Assembly: GCA_964530115.1 (NCBI GenBank)
Contig: CAZGYD010000048.1
Coordinates: 1-26,794, forward strand
Reading direction: 5' to 3'
Length of the DNA stretch: 26,794 nucleotides
From: Fen-999 sp964530115
GTDB lineage: Bacteria > Pseudomonadota > Gammaproteobacteria > Burkholderiales > Rhodocyclaceae
Below, one piece after another: positions 1 through 8,000 of the stretch. The number at the start of each line of letters is the position of its first letter. Position 1 is the first letter of the stretch. A program made the translations under genes and the position numbers. Below the pieces are notes generated by a model. The model searched no databases and was not told the origin of the DNA. It was given only the letters and a program-made list of their open reading frames with translations.

Positions 1-1004
1 TGCGCCGGCTTGATCGAATTCCTCGGACCTTGGAAGGTCGACATGCCGTAGAAAGACAGCGAGGGTGTCAGGCACTTGAGGATCGGGTCGTCACGCAGTT
101 TGTGCCAGGCGCCCGCGAGCGTCATGATGCCGTTGCTCATGCCGCCCCAGGAAGGCGCCAGCAGGATCCGCGAGAAAAGCATGCCGAGGGACTGGGTCCA
201 GTCGGGCAGCGCCGTGTAATGCAGATGGTGCGGGCCGGCCCACAGGTAGGTGAAGATCAGCGCCCAGACGTGCACCACCGACAGACGGTAGGAATACACC
301 GGGCGACCAGCCTGCTTCGGCACGAAGTAGTACATCATGCCGAGGAACGCGGCGGTCAGGAAGAAACCGACGGCGTTGTGGCCGTACCACCACTGCACCA
401 TCGCGTCCTGGACGCCGGCATAGGCGGAATACGACTTCGGCGTCAGGATGCCGGCGGCGAAGACCGGGATTTCGGCACTGTTGAAGATGTGCAGGAGGGC
501 CACGGCGATGATGAACGAGCCGTAGAACCAGTTGGCGACATAAATGTGCGAGGTCTTGCGGGTGCCGACGGTGCCGAAGAAGACGATCGCGTAGGCCACC
601 CAGATGACGGTGATCAGCAGGTCGATCGGCCACTCGAGCTCCGCATACTCCTTACCGGAGGTGAATCCTAGCGGCAAGCTGAGGGCAGCCAGGACGATGA
701 CCAGCTGCCAGCCCCAGAAGGTGAAGCTCGCCAGCGCCGGCGCAAACAGCGTCGTATGACAGGTCCGCTGAACCACATAGTACGAGGTCGCGAACAGCGC
801 GGATCCACCGAACGCGAAAATCACGGCATTGGTATGCAGCGGCCGCAGCCTGCCGAAAGACAACCACTCGGCAACGTTCAGCTGGGGCCAAACGAGCTGC
901 GCGGCGATGATCACGCCCACCAGCATGCCGACGATGCCCCAGATGACGGTCATCACGGCAAACTGGCGCACGACTTTGTAGTTGTAAGTCGCTTGCGATT
1001 GCAT
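1..1004 (-). CDS. ccoN: cbb3-type cytochrome c oxidase subunit I (CcoN), 3'-truncated by the window edge
   Basis: Catalytic haem-copper subunit of the high-affinity cbb3 terminal oxidase in the inner membrane, which reduces O2 and pumps protons under microaerobic conditions. The visible 334 codons start MQSQATYNYKVV and show multiple membrane helices. The family histidines are visible: the low-spin haem ligand in LHTNAVIFAFGG, a CuB ligand in QWWYGHNAVGFFLT, and the CuB His pair in WAGPHHLHYTALPDW. The stretch APSWGGMSNGIMTLAGAWHKL is also diagnostic. The start ATG has GAGGTG 8 nt upstream. The C-terminal third (remaining helices and cross-linked Tyr region) and the expected ccoO/ccoP lie outside the window. 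The last codons before the edge read GPRNSIKPA where the family usually has GPM[LM]SIK followed by [AST]V, so the extreme edge may contain base errors. Identity is certain. Confidence 0.97.
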   Translation of the reverse strand, partial: MQSQATYNYKVVRQFAVMTVIWGIVGMLVGVIIAAQLVWPQLNVAEWLSFGRLRPLHTNAVIFAFGGSALFATSYYVVQRTCHTTLFAPALASFTFWGWQLVIVLAALSLPLGFTSGKEYAELEWPIDLLITVIWVAYAIVFFGTVGTRKTSHIYVANWFYGSFIIAVALLHIFNSAEIPVFAAGILTPKSYSAYAGVQDAMVQWWYGHNAVGFFLTAAFLGMMYYFVPKQAGRPVYSYRLSVVHVWALIFTYLWAGPHHLHYTALPDWTQSLGMLFSRILLAPSWGGMSNGIMTLAGAWHKLRDDPILKCLTPSLSFYGMSTFQGPRNSIKPA

Positions 1005-1111
1005 GTGGATTCACCTCACGAAGAACAAAAAATCGTTTTATTTGGCCAGAAAAACCGGCCTCCCTGGTACCGCCTCAAGACACCGAGCCGACACCCCCGG
1101 CCGCTGCCGCG

Positions 1112-1153
1112 CAGATTATCCCCGGCAGCCAGCGACATTTTGACTCAGGTCAA
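1112..1153 (-). promoter_or_regulatory. FNR/Anr-type box and -10 element upstream of ccoN
   Basis: The 14-bp dyad at 1140-1153 reads TTGAC-CTGA-GTCAA on the minus strand, a good match to the FNR/Anr consensus TTGAT-N4-ATCAA. A GATAAT (5 of 6 to TATAAT) lies at 1115-1120. The gap from box to hexamer is 19 bp, about 3 bp shorter than in a canonical class II FNR promoter, so the exact -10 may be shifted within GATAATCT. The predicted start near 1105-1108 leaves a leader of about 100 nt before ccoN. FNR/Anr control of cbb3 operons is established in many proteobacteria; here it is inferred from the motif. Confidence 0.75.
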
Positions 1154-1212
1154 AAATCGAGCTCTGCAAGATTTCTGTTGGAGCAATCAATAGGTTTGAT
1201 GGTAAGCGGATG

Positions 1213-1240
1213 AAAAAAAAGGGTGCGCCTCGGCGCACCC
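1213..1240 (-). terminator. intrinsic terminator between ccoS and ccoN
   Basis: On the minus strand the arms GGGTGCGC and GCGCACCC (1221-1228 and 1233-1240; 9 bp if the CG pair next to the loop is counted) form a perfect GC-rich hairpin. It is followed directly by eight T (1213-1220). The U-tract exists only in the minus orientation, so it terminates transcripts coming from ccoI-ccoS and/or the candidate sRNA, and it separates them from ccoN. Confidence 0.9.
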
Positions 1241-1314
1241 CCAACCCCAACAGAGAGACTAACCAACACTGCTTGGTACCGGCTTGCCCCAACCCGGCAC
1301 CAAGGGAAAACCTG
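1213..1314 (-). ncRNA. candidate FNR-regulated small RNA between ccoS and ccoN
   Basis: A free-standing transcription unit of about 102 nt can be read on the minus strand. An FNR-type box with a correctly placed -10 lies upstream, and a strong intrinsic terminator closes it. The segment contains no ATG and no ribosome-binding site. Just inside the predicted 5' end, an 11-bp stem pairs 1294-1304 with 1272-1282 (CTTGGTGCCGG with CCGGTACCAAG, one G-U pair) around an 11-nt loop, 1283-1293. A less structured linker follows, including the pyrimidine tract GTCTCTCTG (1252-1260), then the terminator hairpin and eight U. This layout resembles Hfq-type trans-acting sRNAs such as FnrS of E. coli, but I recognise no known family. 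Alternatives: a terminator for the ccoI-ccoS transcript with a fortuitous box, or an attenuated ccoN leader. Confidence 0.55.
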
Positions 1315-1320
1315 CGGCGA

Positions 1321-1362
1321 AGTATGGTTAAAGACCAGACAGAAGTTGTTGATCTGGGTCAA
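1321..1362 (-). promoter_or_regulatory. class II FNR-type promoter reading toward the candidate sRNA
   Basis: The dyad at 1349-1362 reads TTGAC-CCAG-ATCAA on the minus strand. A CATACT hexamer (4 of 6 to TATAAT) sits at 1321-1326, exactly 22 bp downstream of the box. This is the spacing expected when FNR is centred at -41.5, and it predicts a start at 1313-1314. The promoter begins 27 bp after the ccoS stop codon, and no gene follows before the terminator at 1213-1240. Confidence 0.65.
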
Positions 1363-1388
1363 AAGCCGGGGCCGTTTCTGTCGCGGTT

Positions 1389-1601
1389 TTACGGCAATGG
1401 ATCGGATTTCCCACCGGTGTCCCCTTTGGTATGCGGGCCGGACTCCTCCGCCTGCCTCGGGCTGTCGTCGTCCATGAGGATGCGGTAGCCGGGCCCCTCG
1501 AGATCGTCGAACTGTCCGTGACGAAGCGACCACCAGAACACCACGCCGATGATGAACACCAGCACGACGGAGACCGGGATGAGCAGATAAAGTATTTCCA
1601 T
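1389..1601 (-). CDS. ccoS: cbb3 oxidase maturation protein CcoS
   Basis: Small inner-membrane protein (70 aa) needed for insertion of haem and copper cofactors into CcoN. One N-terminal transmembrane helix (residues 3-25, LYLLIPVSVVLVFIIGVVFW) is followed by the family motif in HGQFDDLEGPGYRIL and a charged tail ending SDPLP. The length is typical for CcoS. It starts 19 nt after the ccoI stop, so the two are almost certainly cotranscribed; the ribosome-binding site is weak. The gene is followed by the FNR-type box and the terminator described separately. Confidence 0.93.
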   Translation of the reverse strand: MEILYLLIPVSVVLVFIIGVVFWWSLRHGQFDDLEGPGYRILMDDDSPRQAEESGPHTKGDTGGKSDPLP

Positions 1602-1620
1602 TTGGCACGCTCGCTTGCGC

Positions 1621-4059
1621 TCAGGAGCGCCTTTGCAGCCTCAGGGCGTTCAGCACCACCAGCAACGAACTTGCCGACATGCCGATGCCGGCCATCCACG
1701 GTGTCACCCAACCGGTCATCGCCGCCGGAATGGCGAGAAGATTATAGGTGAAGGCCCATATCAGGTTCTGGCGGATGATCCTGAACGTCCGGCGGGCGGT
1801 GGCAACCCCTTCGGCCAGTTGGCCCAGATCGTTCGAGAGCAGTACCACGTCGGCCTGACTCCGGGCGAGGTCCGTGCCGCCCCCCATGGCAACCGAAACA
1901 TGGGCCTGTGCCAGCACCGGCGCGTCGTTGACGCCATCGCCGACCATGGCCACCCACGCGCCCTCCTGCTGCATCCTGCGGATGACCTCGTGCTTGCCTT
2001 CCGGCGACATCGCGCCGATCGCCGTCTTAATGCCTAGATCGGCGGCGATGCGGGCAACGGTTTCGGAGGCGTCGCCGCTCAGGGCGACGAGCTCGATGCC
2101 CTGCGCGCGCAGGCTGGCCATCGCGGCGGCCGCCTCGGGACGTGGCCTGTCGGCGAGCCGGAAGAACGCCAGCCAGCCGTCCTCATCTCCCAGCGCCACG
2201 GTCATGTCGCCGGCCGCGAGCCAGGACTGGACGGCCACCGGCACGGCCGAGCCCGCGCCGAAGGACGCAAACTCCAGGCTGCCGAGGCGCAGGCGCCGAC
2301 CTTCGAGGCGTGCCTCGATGCCGTGGCCGGTTACGGAACGCACCTCGCCGGCCGGGCGTCCTCGCTCTCCGGCAACAGCAGCCGCTTCGACGATCGCCCG
2401 GCCGATCGGATGTTCGGAGGCCACTTCCATCGAAGCGGCGATCCGCAGCGCTTCCGGGACGGAAATGTCCCGCACCGCGATGGTCTCCACGAGCGAGGGC
2501 CGCCCCGCGGTCAGCGTCCCGGTCTTGTCGAAGACGAAATGCGTCGCGCGCGCGAGCGTCTCGATCGCATGGCCGCGGGTGACCAGGACGCCGGCACGCG
2601 ACAACGCCCCCGTCGCCACCGTCAGTGCCGCGGGCGTCGCCAGCGAGAGCGCGCAGGGACAGCTGACGACGAGCACGGAAACGAACACCCAAAGGGCTTG
2701 CGATGGATCCAGCCACCACCACAGGGCGCCGGTCACGGTGGCCAGCAGGAGAAGCGCCCCGACGAACTTCGCGGCGATCCGGTCGGCGGTTTCGACGATC
2801 TTCGGCTTCTCCGCCGCGGCGCGTTCCATCAGCCGCTGGATCGAGGCGAGCCGCGTCGATTCGCCGACGCGCTCAACCTCGATGGTCAGCGGGCTGCCGA
2901 TGTTCACGCTGCCGCCGGTGACGCCATCGCCCGCGGACTTGGCGACCGGCCGGCTCTCGCCGGTGAGCAGCGACTCGTCGGCGCTGCTCTCGCCTTCGAT
3001 GACGCGGCCATCGGCGGGGATCACCTCGCCCGGCTTGACGAGGACCGTATCGCCCACCCGTAACTCAGCCACGGGAACACGCCGTGGCTCGCTGGCACCG
3101 GGCGCGTCGAGCCGCCAGGCGAAGGCCGGAAGGGCGCGCGCGAGCGCCTCGATCCCCCGCGCCGCCTTCTGCCGCGCCACCATCTCGAGAAAGCGGCCGC
3201 CGAGCAGGAAAAATACGAACATGGTGACCGAGTCGAAATACACCTCGCCCGAGGCCGTGAGCGTCGCCCAGACGCTGGCGAGGAAGGCGGCGCCGATGCC
3301 GAGGGCCACCGGCACGTCCATGCCGACGCGGCGGAACCTGAGGTCGCGCCAGGCATTGCGGAAGAAGGGCGCGGAAGAATAGGCGATCACCGGTATCGTC
3401 AGCACCAGGCTCGCCCAGCGCATCAGCTGCTCGATGTCGGGCGTCATCGTGCCCTCTTCGGCCAGATAGACCGGCACCGCGTACATCATCACCTGCATCA
3501 TGCCGAAGCCGGCGACAAACAGGCGCCAGAGCGCGCTCTTGCGCTCTTTCTGGGCGAGGAGTTCCGAGCGCGTCGCATCGTAGGGATGCGCGCGGTAGCC
3601 GATCGCCGCGATCGCTTCGAGGATCTGCGACAACTTGATCTGCCGCTCGTCCCAGCGCACCCGGGCACGATGCGTCGCGTAGTTGATATCGACGGCCGTG
3701 ACCCCGGGCTGGCGGGCGATGTGCTGTTCGTTCAGCCAGACACAGGCCGAGCAAGTAATGCCTTCGAGGATCAGCGCCGCTTCGCGCTCGTGCTCGCCGA
3801 TCGGCCGGACGAAGTTCTTCTGGACCTCGGGATGATCGAAGAGCCCGAGTTCCTGAAGGGCTTGCGGGATCGCCTCGCGCGGGCTCTCCGGCATCGCGTC
3901 GCGGTGCCGGTAATAGTCGGCAAGTCCGCCGGCAACGATGGCCTGCGCCACAGCCTGGCAGCCGGCGCAGCACATCTCGCGGCGCTGCCCGTCGATCTCG
4001 ACCGGGAAGTCCGCGCCCGAAGGAACGGGCAGGCCGCAGTGATAGCAGGATTCGCTCAA
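1621..4059 (-). CDS. ccoI: copper-translocating P1B-type ATPase CcoI/FixI for cbb3 oxidase assembly
   Basis: Inner-membrane Cu-exporting ATPase (812 aa) that supplies copper for the CuB centre of cbb3 oxidase. The N-terminus carries a cysteine cluster (C5, C8, C30, C31, C34) typical of the FixI/CcoI branch, then a heavy-metal-associated domain with CSAC (C103, C106). Further motifs: actuator TGES at 366-369, the metal-site CPC at 467-469, phosphorylation site DKTGT at 511-515, SEHP at 548-551 and hinge GDGVND at 707-712. About eight membrane helices are evident. The start appears to be TTG: no in-frame ATG or GTG precedes it after the SDR stop 16 nt upstream, and the next residues are the expected CYHCGLPVP. 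ccoG and ccoH, often adjacent, are absent here. Confidence 0.95.
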   Translation of the reverse strand: MSESCYHCGLPVPSGADFPVEIDGQRREMCCAGCQAVAQAIVAGGLADYYRHRDAMPESPREAIPQALQELGLFDHPEVQKNFVRPIGEHEREAALILEGITCSACVWLNEQHIARQPGVTAVDINYATHRARVRWDERQIKLSQILEAIAAIGYRAHPYDATRSELLAQKERKSALWRLFVAGFGMMQVMMYAVPVYLAEEGTMTPDIEQLMRWASLVLTIPVIAYSSAPFFRNAWRDLRFRRVGMDVPVALGIGAAFLASVWATLTASGEVYFDSVTMFVFFLLGGRFLEMVARQKAARGIEALARALPAFAWRLDAPGASEPRRVPVAELRVGDTVLVKPGEVIPADGRVIEGESSADESLLTGESRPVAKSAGDGVTGGSVNIGSPLTIEVERVGESTRLASIQRLMERAAAEKPKIVETADRIAAKFVGALLLLATVTGALWWWLDPSQALWVFVSVLVVSCPCALSLATPAALTVATGALSRAGVLVTRGHAIETLARATHFVFDKTGTLTAGRPSLVETIAVRDISVPEALRIAASMEVASEHPIGRAIVEAAAVAGERGRPAGEVRSVTGHGIEARLEGRRLRLGSLEFASFGAGSAVPVAVQSWLAAGDMTVALGDEDGWLAFFRLADRPRPEAAAAMASLRAQGIELVALSGDASETVARIAADLGIKTAIGAMSPEGKHEVIRRMQQEGAWVAMVGDGVNDAPVLAQAHVSVAMGGGTDLARSQADVVLLSNDLGQLAEGVATARRTFRIIRQNLIWAFTYNLLAIPAAMTGWVTPWMAGIGMSASSLLVVLNALRLQRRS

Positions 4060-4075
4060 GAACCGGCCCGGTGGA

Positions 4076-4843
4076 TCATTTGGCCTGCATCCGGATCGCG
4101 CCGTCGAGGCGAATGACTTCGCCGTTGAGATAGGCGTTCTCGACGATGTGCAGCACGAGGCCGGCGAATTCCTCCGGCCTGCCGAGACGCGGCGGGAACG
4201 GCACCATCCGGCCGAGCGCCTCCTGAACTTCGGGCGCCATGCCCCGCAGCATCGGCGTTTCCATGATGCCGGGCGCGATGGTCATGACCCGGATGCCCGA
4301 ACGCGCCAGTTCGCGCGCGATCGGCAGCGTCATCGCCACGATGCCACCCTTGGATGCCGCATAGGCCGCCTGGCCGATCTGACCCTCGAAGGCGGCGACC
4401 GAGGCCGTGTTGATGATCACCCCGCGTTCGCCGTCCGGATTCGGCTCGTTCCTCGCCATCGCCTCGGCGGCGAGGCGCAGCACGTTGAACGTCCCAACCA
4501 GATTGATCTCGACCACGCGCCTAAAGGCATCGAGCGAGTGCGGCCCCTCCCTGCCGACGACCTTTTCGCCGGCGACGATCCCGGCACAGCTCACGAGGCC
4601 GTCGAGCCGCCCAAAGGCGTCGAGGACCGTTGCGACGGCGGCCCGGGCGGATGCCTCGTCCGAGACGTCCGCCTCCGAAAACCGGGCGGCGTCGCCGAGT
4701 TCCGCACACAGGGTGCGGCCGGATGCGGCATTCAGGTCGGCCAAGACCACCCTCGCCCCGCGGCCGGCAAGCGCGCGCGCGGCCGCAGCGCCGAGGCCGG
4801 AGGCCGCCCCCGTGACCAGAAATACGCCGCCCGTGACCCGCAT
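4076..4843 (-). CDS. short-chain dehydrogenase/reductase, 3-hydroxyacyl-CoA dehydrogenase type II-like
   Basis: A classical SDR of 255 aa. The Rossmann motif TGAASGLG is at 11-18 and an Asp at the end of the second strand (D36) points to NAD(H). The SCAG stretch begins at 85, and the catalytic residues are S148, Y161 and K165 (YAASK). Overall it resembles HSD10-type enzymes acting on short-chain 3-hydroxyacyl-CoA (fatty acid or isoleucine breakdown); the exact substrate is not readable. I chose the ATG at 4843 because GGAGG lies 5 nt upstream. A start 36 nt further out would fall inside the tRNA terminator hairpin. The stop lies 16 nt before ccoI, so it may head a transcript with ccoI-ccoS, but a link to oxidase assembly is unproven. 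Confidence 0.85.
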   Translation of the reverse strand: MRVTGGVFLVTGAASGLGAAAARALAGRGARVVLADLNAASGRTLCAELGDAARFSEADVSDEASARAAVATVLDAFGRLDGLVSCAGIVAGEKVVGREGPHSLDAFRRVVEINLVGTFNVLRLAAEAMARNEPNPDGERGVIINTASVAAFEGQIGQAAYAASKGGIVAMTLPIARELARSGIRVMTIAPGIMETPMLRGMAPEVQEALGRMVPFPPRLGRPEEFAGLVLHIVENAYLNGEVIRLDGAIRMQAK

Positions 4844-4859
4844 CTCCGCCTCCGGAAGC

Positions 4860-4885
4860 AAAAAAGGCTTGCTGGGCAAGCCTTT
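4860..4885 (-). terminator. intrinsic terminator of tRNA-Thr
   Basis: The minus strand has a 10-bp stem, AAAGGCTTGC (4876-4885) with GCAAGCCTTT (4863-4872), a CCA loop and a run of six T (4860-4865). It begins 9 nt after the tRNA 3' end and lies just upstream of the SDR ribosome-binding site. Any expression of the SDR from the tRNA promoter would therefore require read-through. Confidence 0.85.
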
Positions 4886-4894
4886 GGAAGGATC

Positions 4895-4970
4895 TGGTGC
4901 CGCTTGTCTGACTCGAACAGACGACCTACCGCTTACGAAGCGGTTGCTCTACCGGCTGAGCTAAAGCGGC
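4895..4970 (-). tRNA. tRNA-Thr (anticodon CGT)
   Basis: A 76-nt cloverleaf with an encoded CCA end. The acceptor stem pairs GCCGCTT with AAGCGGC, the D-arm contains AGCTCAGCCGGTAGAGC, and the anticodon stem ACCGC/GCGGT encloses TTCGTAA. The T-arm contains GTTCGAGTC. Anticodon CGT reads ACG, so it charges threonine. It is flanked by its own promoter and terminator. Confidence 0.97.
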
Positions 4971-4995
4971 ACGCTTCGGAAAACTCGAGGCAGGG

Positions 4996-5025
4996 ATTAT
5001 ACCCGCCCCGAGTCCGAATGGTCAG
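4996..5025 (-). promoter_or_regulatory. promoter of tRNA-Thr
   Basis: A perfect TATAAT on the minus strand (4996-5001) is preceded 18 bp upstream by CTGACC (5020-5025; 4 of 6 to TTGACA), which overlaps the pilY1 stop codon. The predicted start is near 4989, giving a leader of about 19 nt. The -10 sits in the loop of an imperfect inverted repeat (CTCG-GGC-GGG against CCC-GCC-CGAG, roughly 4983-5011). GC-rich bases around +1 fit a stringently controlled tRNA promoter, but that is inference. Confidence 0.75.
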
Positions 5026-8000
5026 TACTCGTTGAGCAGCTCGCGCCAGCCGACGTGCCGCGTGCCGGAGTTGATCTTGCGCGTATCCATGCCCACGCGC
5101 GCCGACTGGCCGTCCGCCGTGCGGATCACCATCTGCGGCCCGCCGCTCGAATCCGCGCTCTTGCCGGTCACCTGGATGTCGACGCCGGAGATGCCGGTCG
5201 GCGAATAGACCGAAGCCTGGATCACGCCATTGACCATCAGCCGGCTCTTGGCCGTGTTGTACTCGAGACCGTAGGCATAACCCGAGGTGCCCGGGGAGCA
5301 GGGGTTTTCGGTTGGCCGCAGCGTCGAGAAGACGACCGTGCGCAAATCCGCCACCGGCTTGTTGACCACGCGCTCGCCCGCATTCGGCAACTGGTAGCGC
5401 CAGCCCTGAGTGACGCCGGAGACACCGCTCATGAGGTTCGAGACCGGCGTCAGCGAGGCGAGGGACACCGGACTGGTGATCGCCGGCGCCGTCACCGTGC
5501 CGTCCTTGAGCGCGAGGAGATACTGGGTGCCGGTCGCCGAGCGGTCCGGCACGTCGAGATACTTGCCGGTGCCGAAGAACACCCAGCGGTCCCCGCTGTT
5601 CGGATCGACCGCGAGGGCAGGCTCGGCCGTAACCGGCGTAGCACTCGACGACGAGAACACCTGCACGACCTGGGCGGGCTTCGGCGGGCTCGCCTCCGGG
5701 TCCTCGAGATCGAAGCGCCAGACGTTGCCGTTCAGATCGCCGCCATACACCTCCTTGACGATCCGGTTGTTCGATTTCGCCAGCGCCGAGATCTTGGCCA
5801 GACCCGGCGCCGCCGAAGGCGTCTTCAGCGTCGCGAGCAGCGCGCCCGTCCTCGCATCAAGGATGAACAGGTAGCCGAAATCGTCACTGTTGTTGTAGCC
5901 CGAGGGCACGATCACCGACCAGCCGTACTTCTTCGTCTTGGCAATGATCGGCTTGCCGTACGAATAGCCCATCTTCCCGCCCACCGAGGCATGGCTGGAG
6001 TCGGCCGGACTCGGGAATTCCCAGAGCACCGCGGCCTTGGCGGCGGCCATCGTCGTCGCCGGCGTGGTCACGTCGAGTGCGTAATAACCCTTGCCGCCCT
6101 TGCCCAGGCCGCCGACCAGGATGGTGCGCCAGTCGCCGGAGGGCGAGCTGCCCGTGATCGGGCTGCCCGCGCGCAGGAAATCGACGGCGCCGACCTCGGG
6201 GCTGGCATCGACGTAAAAGTGGTGGTTGTAGGCAGGCGCACCGCCGTCCTGATAGCTCAGGGCCCGCAGCCCCTTCTCGCGGCCGTTCTCGTCGTTGCCC
6301 GTGGGCATGATCAGGCTCGGAACATAGGCCCAGAGTTCGTTGCCGGTCGCGGCATCGAAGGCGTGCACCATGCCGTCGTTGGCCGGCGCATAGAGCACCG
6401 GCGACCGCGACTGGGTCGAGGCCTTGAACGCCGAATAGCCGGGATCGGTGATGTCCTGGTAGATGCGCTTCTCCGCAGCGACATAGGCCGGCTGGGCATT
6501 GACGATCGTGCCGATGAGGTCGCGCTTGTAGTAGCTCGTCTCGGTGGTATCGCGGCGATTGCGGAAGCGCTTGCCGGCCACGCCGTAATCGCCCTCGTAG
6601 GCTGCGTCGCCCCGCAGATAATTGACGAGCGACGGATCGTTCGCCACGCACGGGCCGGTGGGCGTCGCCTTGTAACAGAGATAGGTCTTCTGGTTCGCCG
6701 AGAGCTTATCGTAGGCGAATTCGACCGCCGCGCCAGTGTCGTCCCGCCGGGTGACGATGTTGCGTGTCGTGTAAGCCGTCGCATGCACCGGCGAAGCGAG
6801 GCCGGGGTTGACCTTCTCGTCGAGCTTCCGCGCCGCCGACCAGAGCGCCTCGCCGGTCTTGAGGCCGGTCGCGCGATCGACATTGAACTTACGGATGTCG
6901 CCCGACCAGTTGAGCACGCGGTAGGACGCCTCGTAGGTCGTATAGTCGCTCTGGTCCGGCGACTTGAAGTCGCTGGTTGACGATGCCGGTCCTACGCCGT
7001 AGGTGAGGACATCGGTCACGGCCCGGAGCGCGGCGTTCAGGCTGGCGGACAGCGACATCGGATCCGAGGCCGTGAAATACTTTCCGCGACCATTGACCGC
7101 CGCGTGCCAGAGGTCATCCACCGCGGTAGTGGTATCGGCAACAGGCTTCGGCCAGTTCTTCGCACCGCTCGTCAGTGCAGCCAAGTCATCGGGAAACGTC
7201 AATGTCCCATAGACACCGAGACCAACCCCCATCGTGTTCATGTGCTGCCAGTAGGCTGGATCGGACGAACTCGTGGGCACGTTGTTCGCACAAACATCGA
7301 GGCCAAGCGCACCGGTACAGTTGCTACCGCTCCTGAGGTCCGTCACCCAGTAGTACATGGCAACGTCCGCCAGGGTCTCGAGCTCTGACGAATAAGAAGC
7401 GTAATAGGGACGCGGGAAATCGCTGCCGGGTACCAGACCGGTATCCGCAGGGTTGTATGTCGTCGCACCGTCCTTGACCGGCATGGACGCCGGCACTTTG
7501 GTGTCCTGGTTGCCGATACCGGCCTCGCCGGAGTTCCAATAGCCATCAGTCGTCAGGATGGCGAAGTTTTTCTGGCATGAGTATTGGATAGGGTCGCCGC
7601 TCAGCCCGGTCTTGATTTTGCCATTGTTGGCATAATAGTTGCCGACGCGGGCCAACGCCTCGCGCAATGGCGTTCCACTACCGGGATCGATGCTGAACAA
7701 TGCGGCATACCAGGCGTTCTTCTGCGTCGCGTCGAAATCGGCGATGTTCAGCGATCGGCCGCTCGAATTGCCTGCGCCCGGGTTGTTGATGGTATGAAAG
7801 CCTACCCGGATCTTGTCGTCGACCGTCGAAAAAGCCAGGGCCATGCTCGACTTGGCCATCAGGATGCGGGTACGGTAATAGCTGTACCAGTTGGCAAAGT
7901 TCTGCCGCTCATCCGCGCCCGTCGGGCACTCTTTGACGTCGCCGCCGACCTGACAGGAATTGGAACCCACCACCACTTTTGTGTAGTTGGCATCGGCGGC

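Noticed and set aside
1210..1488. Small plus-strand open frames across the ccoS-ccoN gap
   Set aside because: They run through the terminator and FNR box, lack ribosome-binding sites and have no recognisable protein features.
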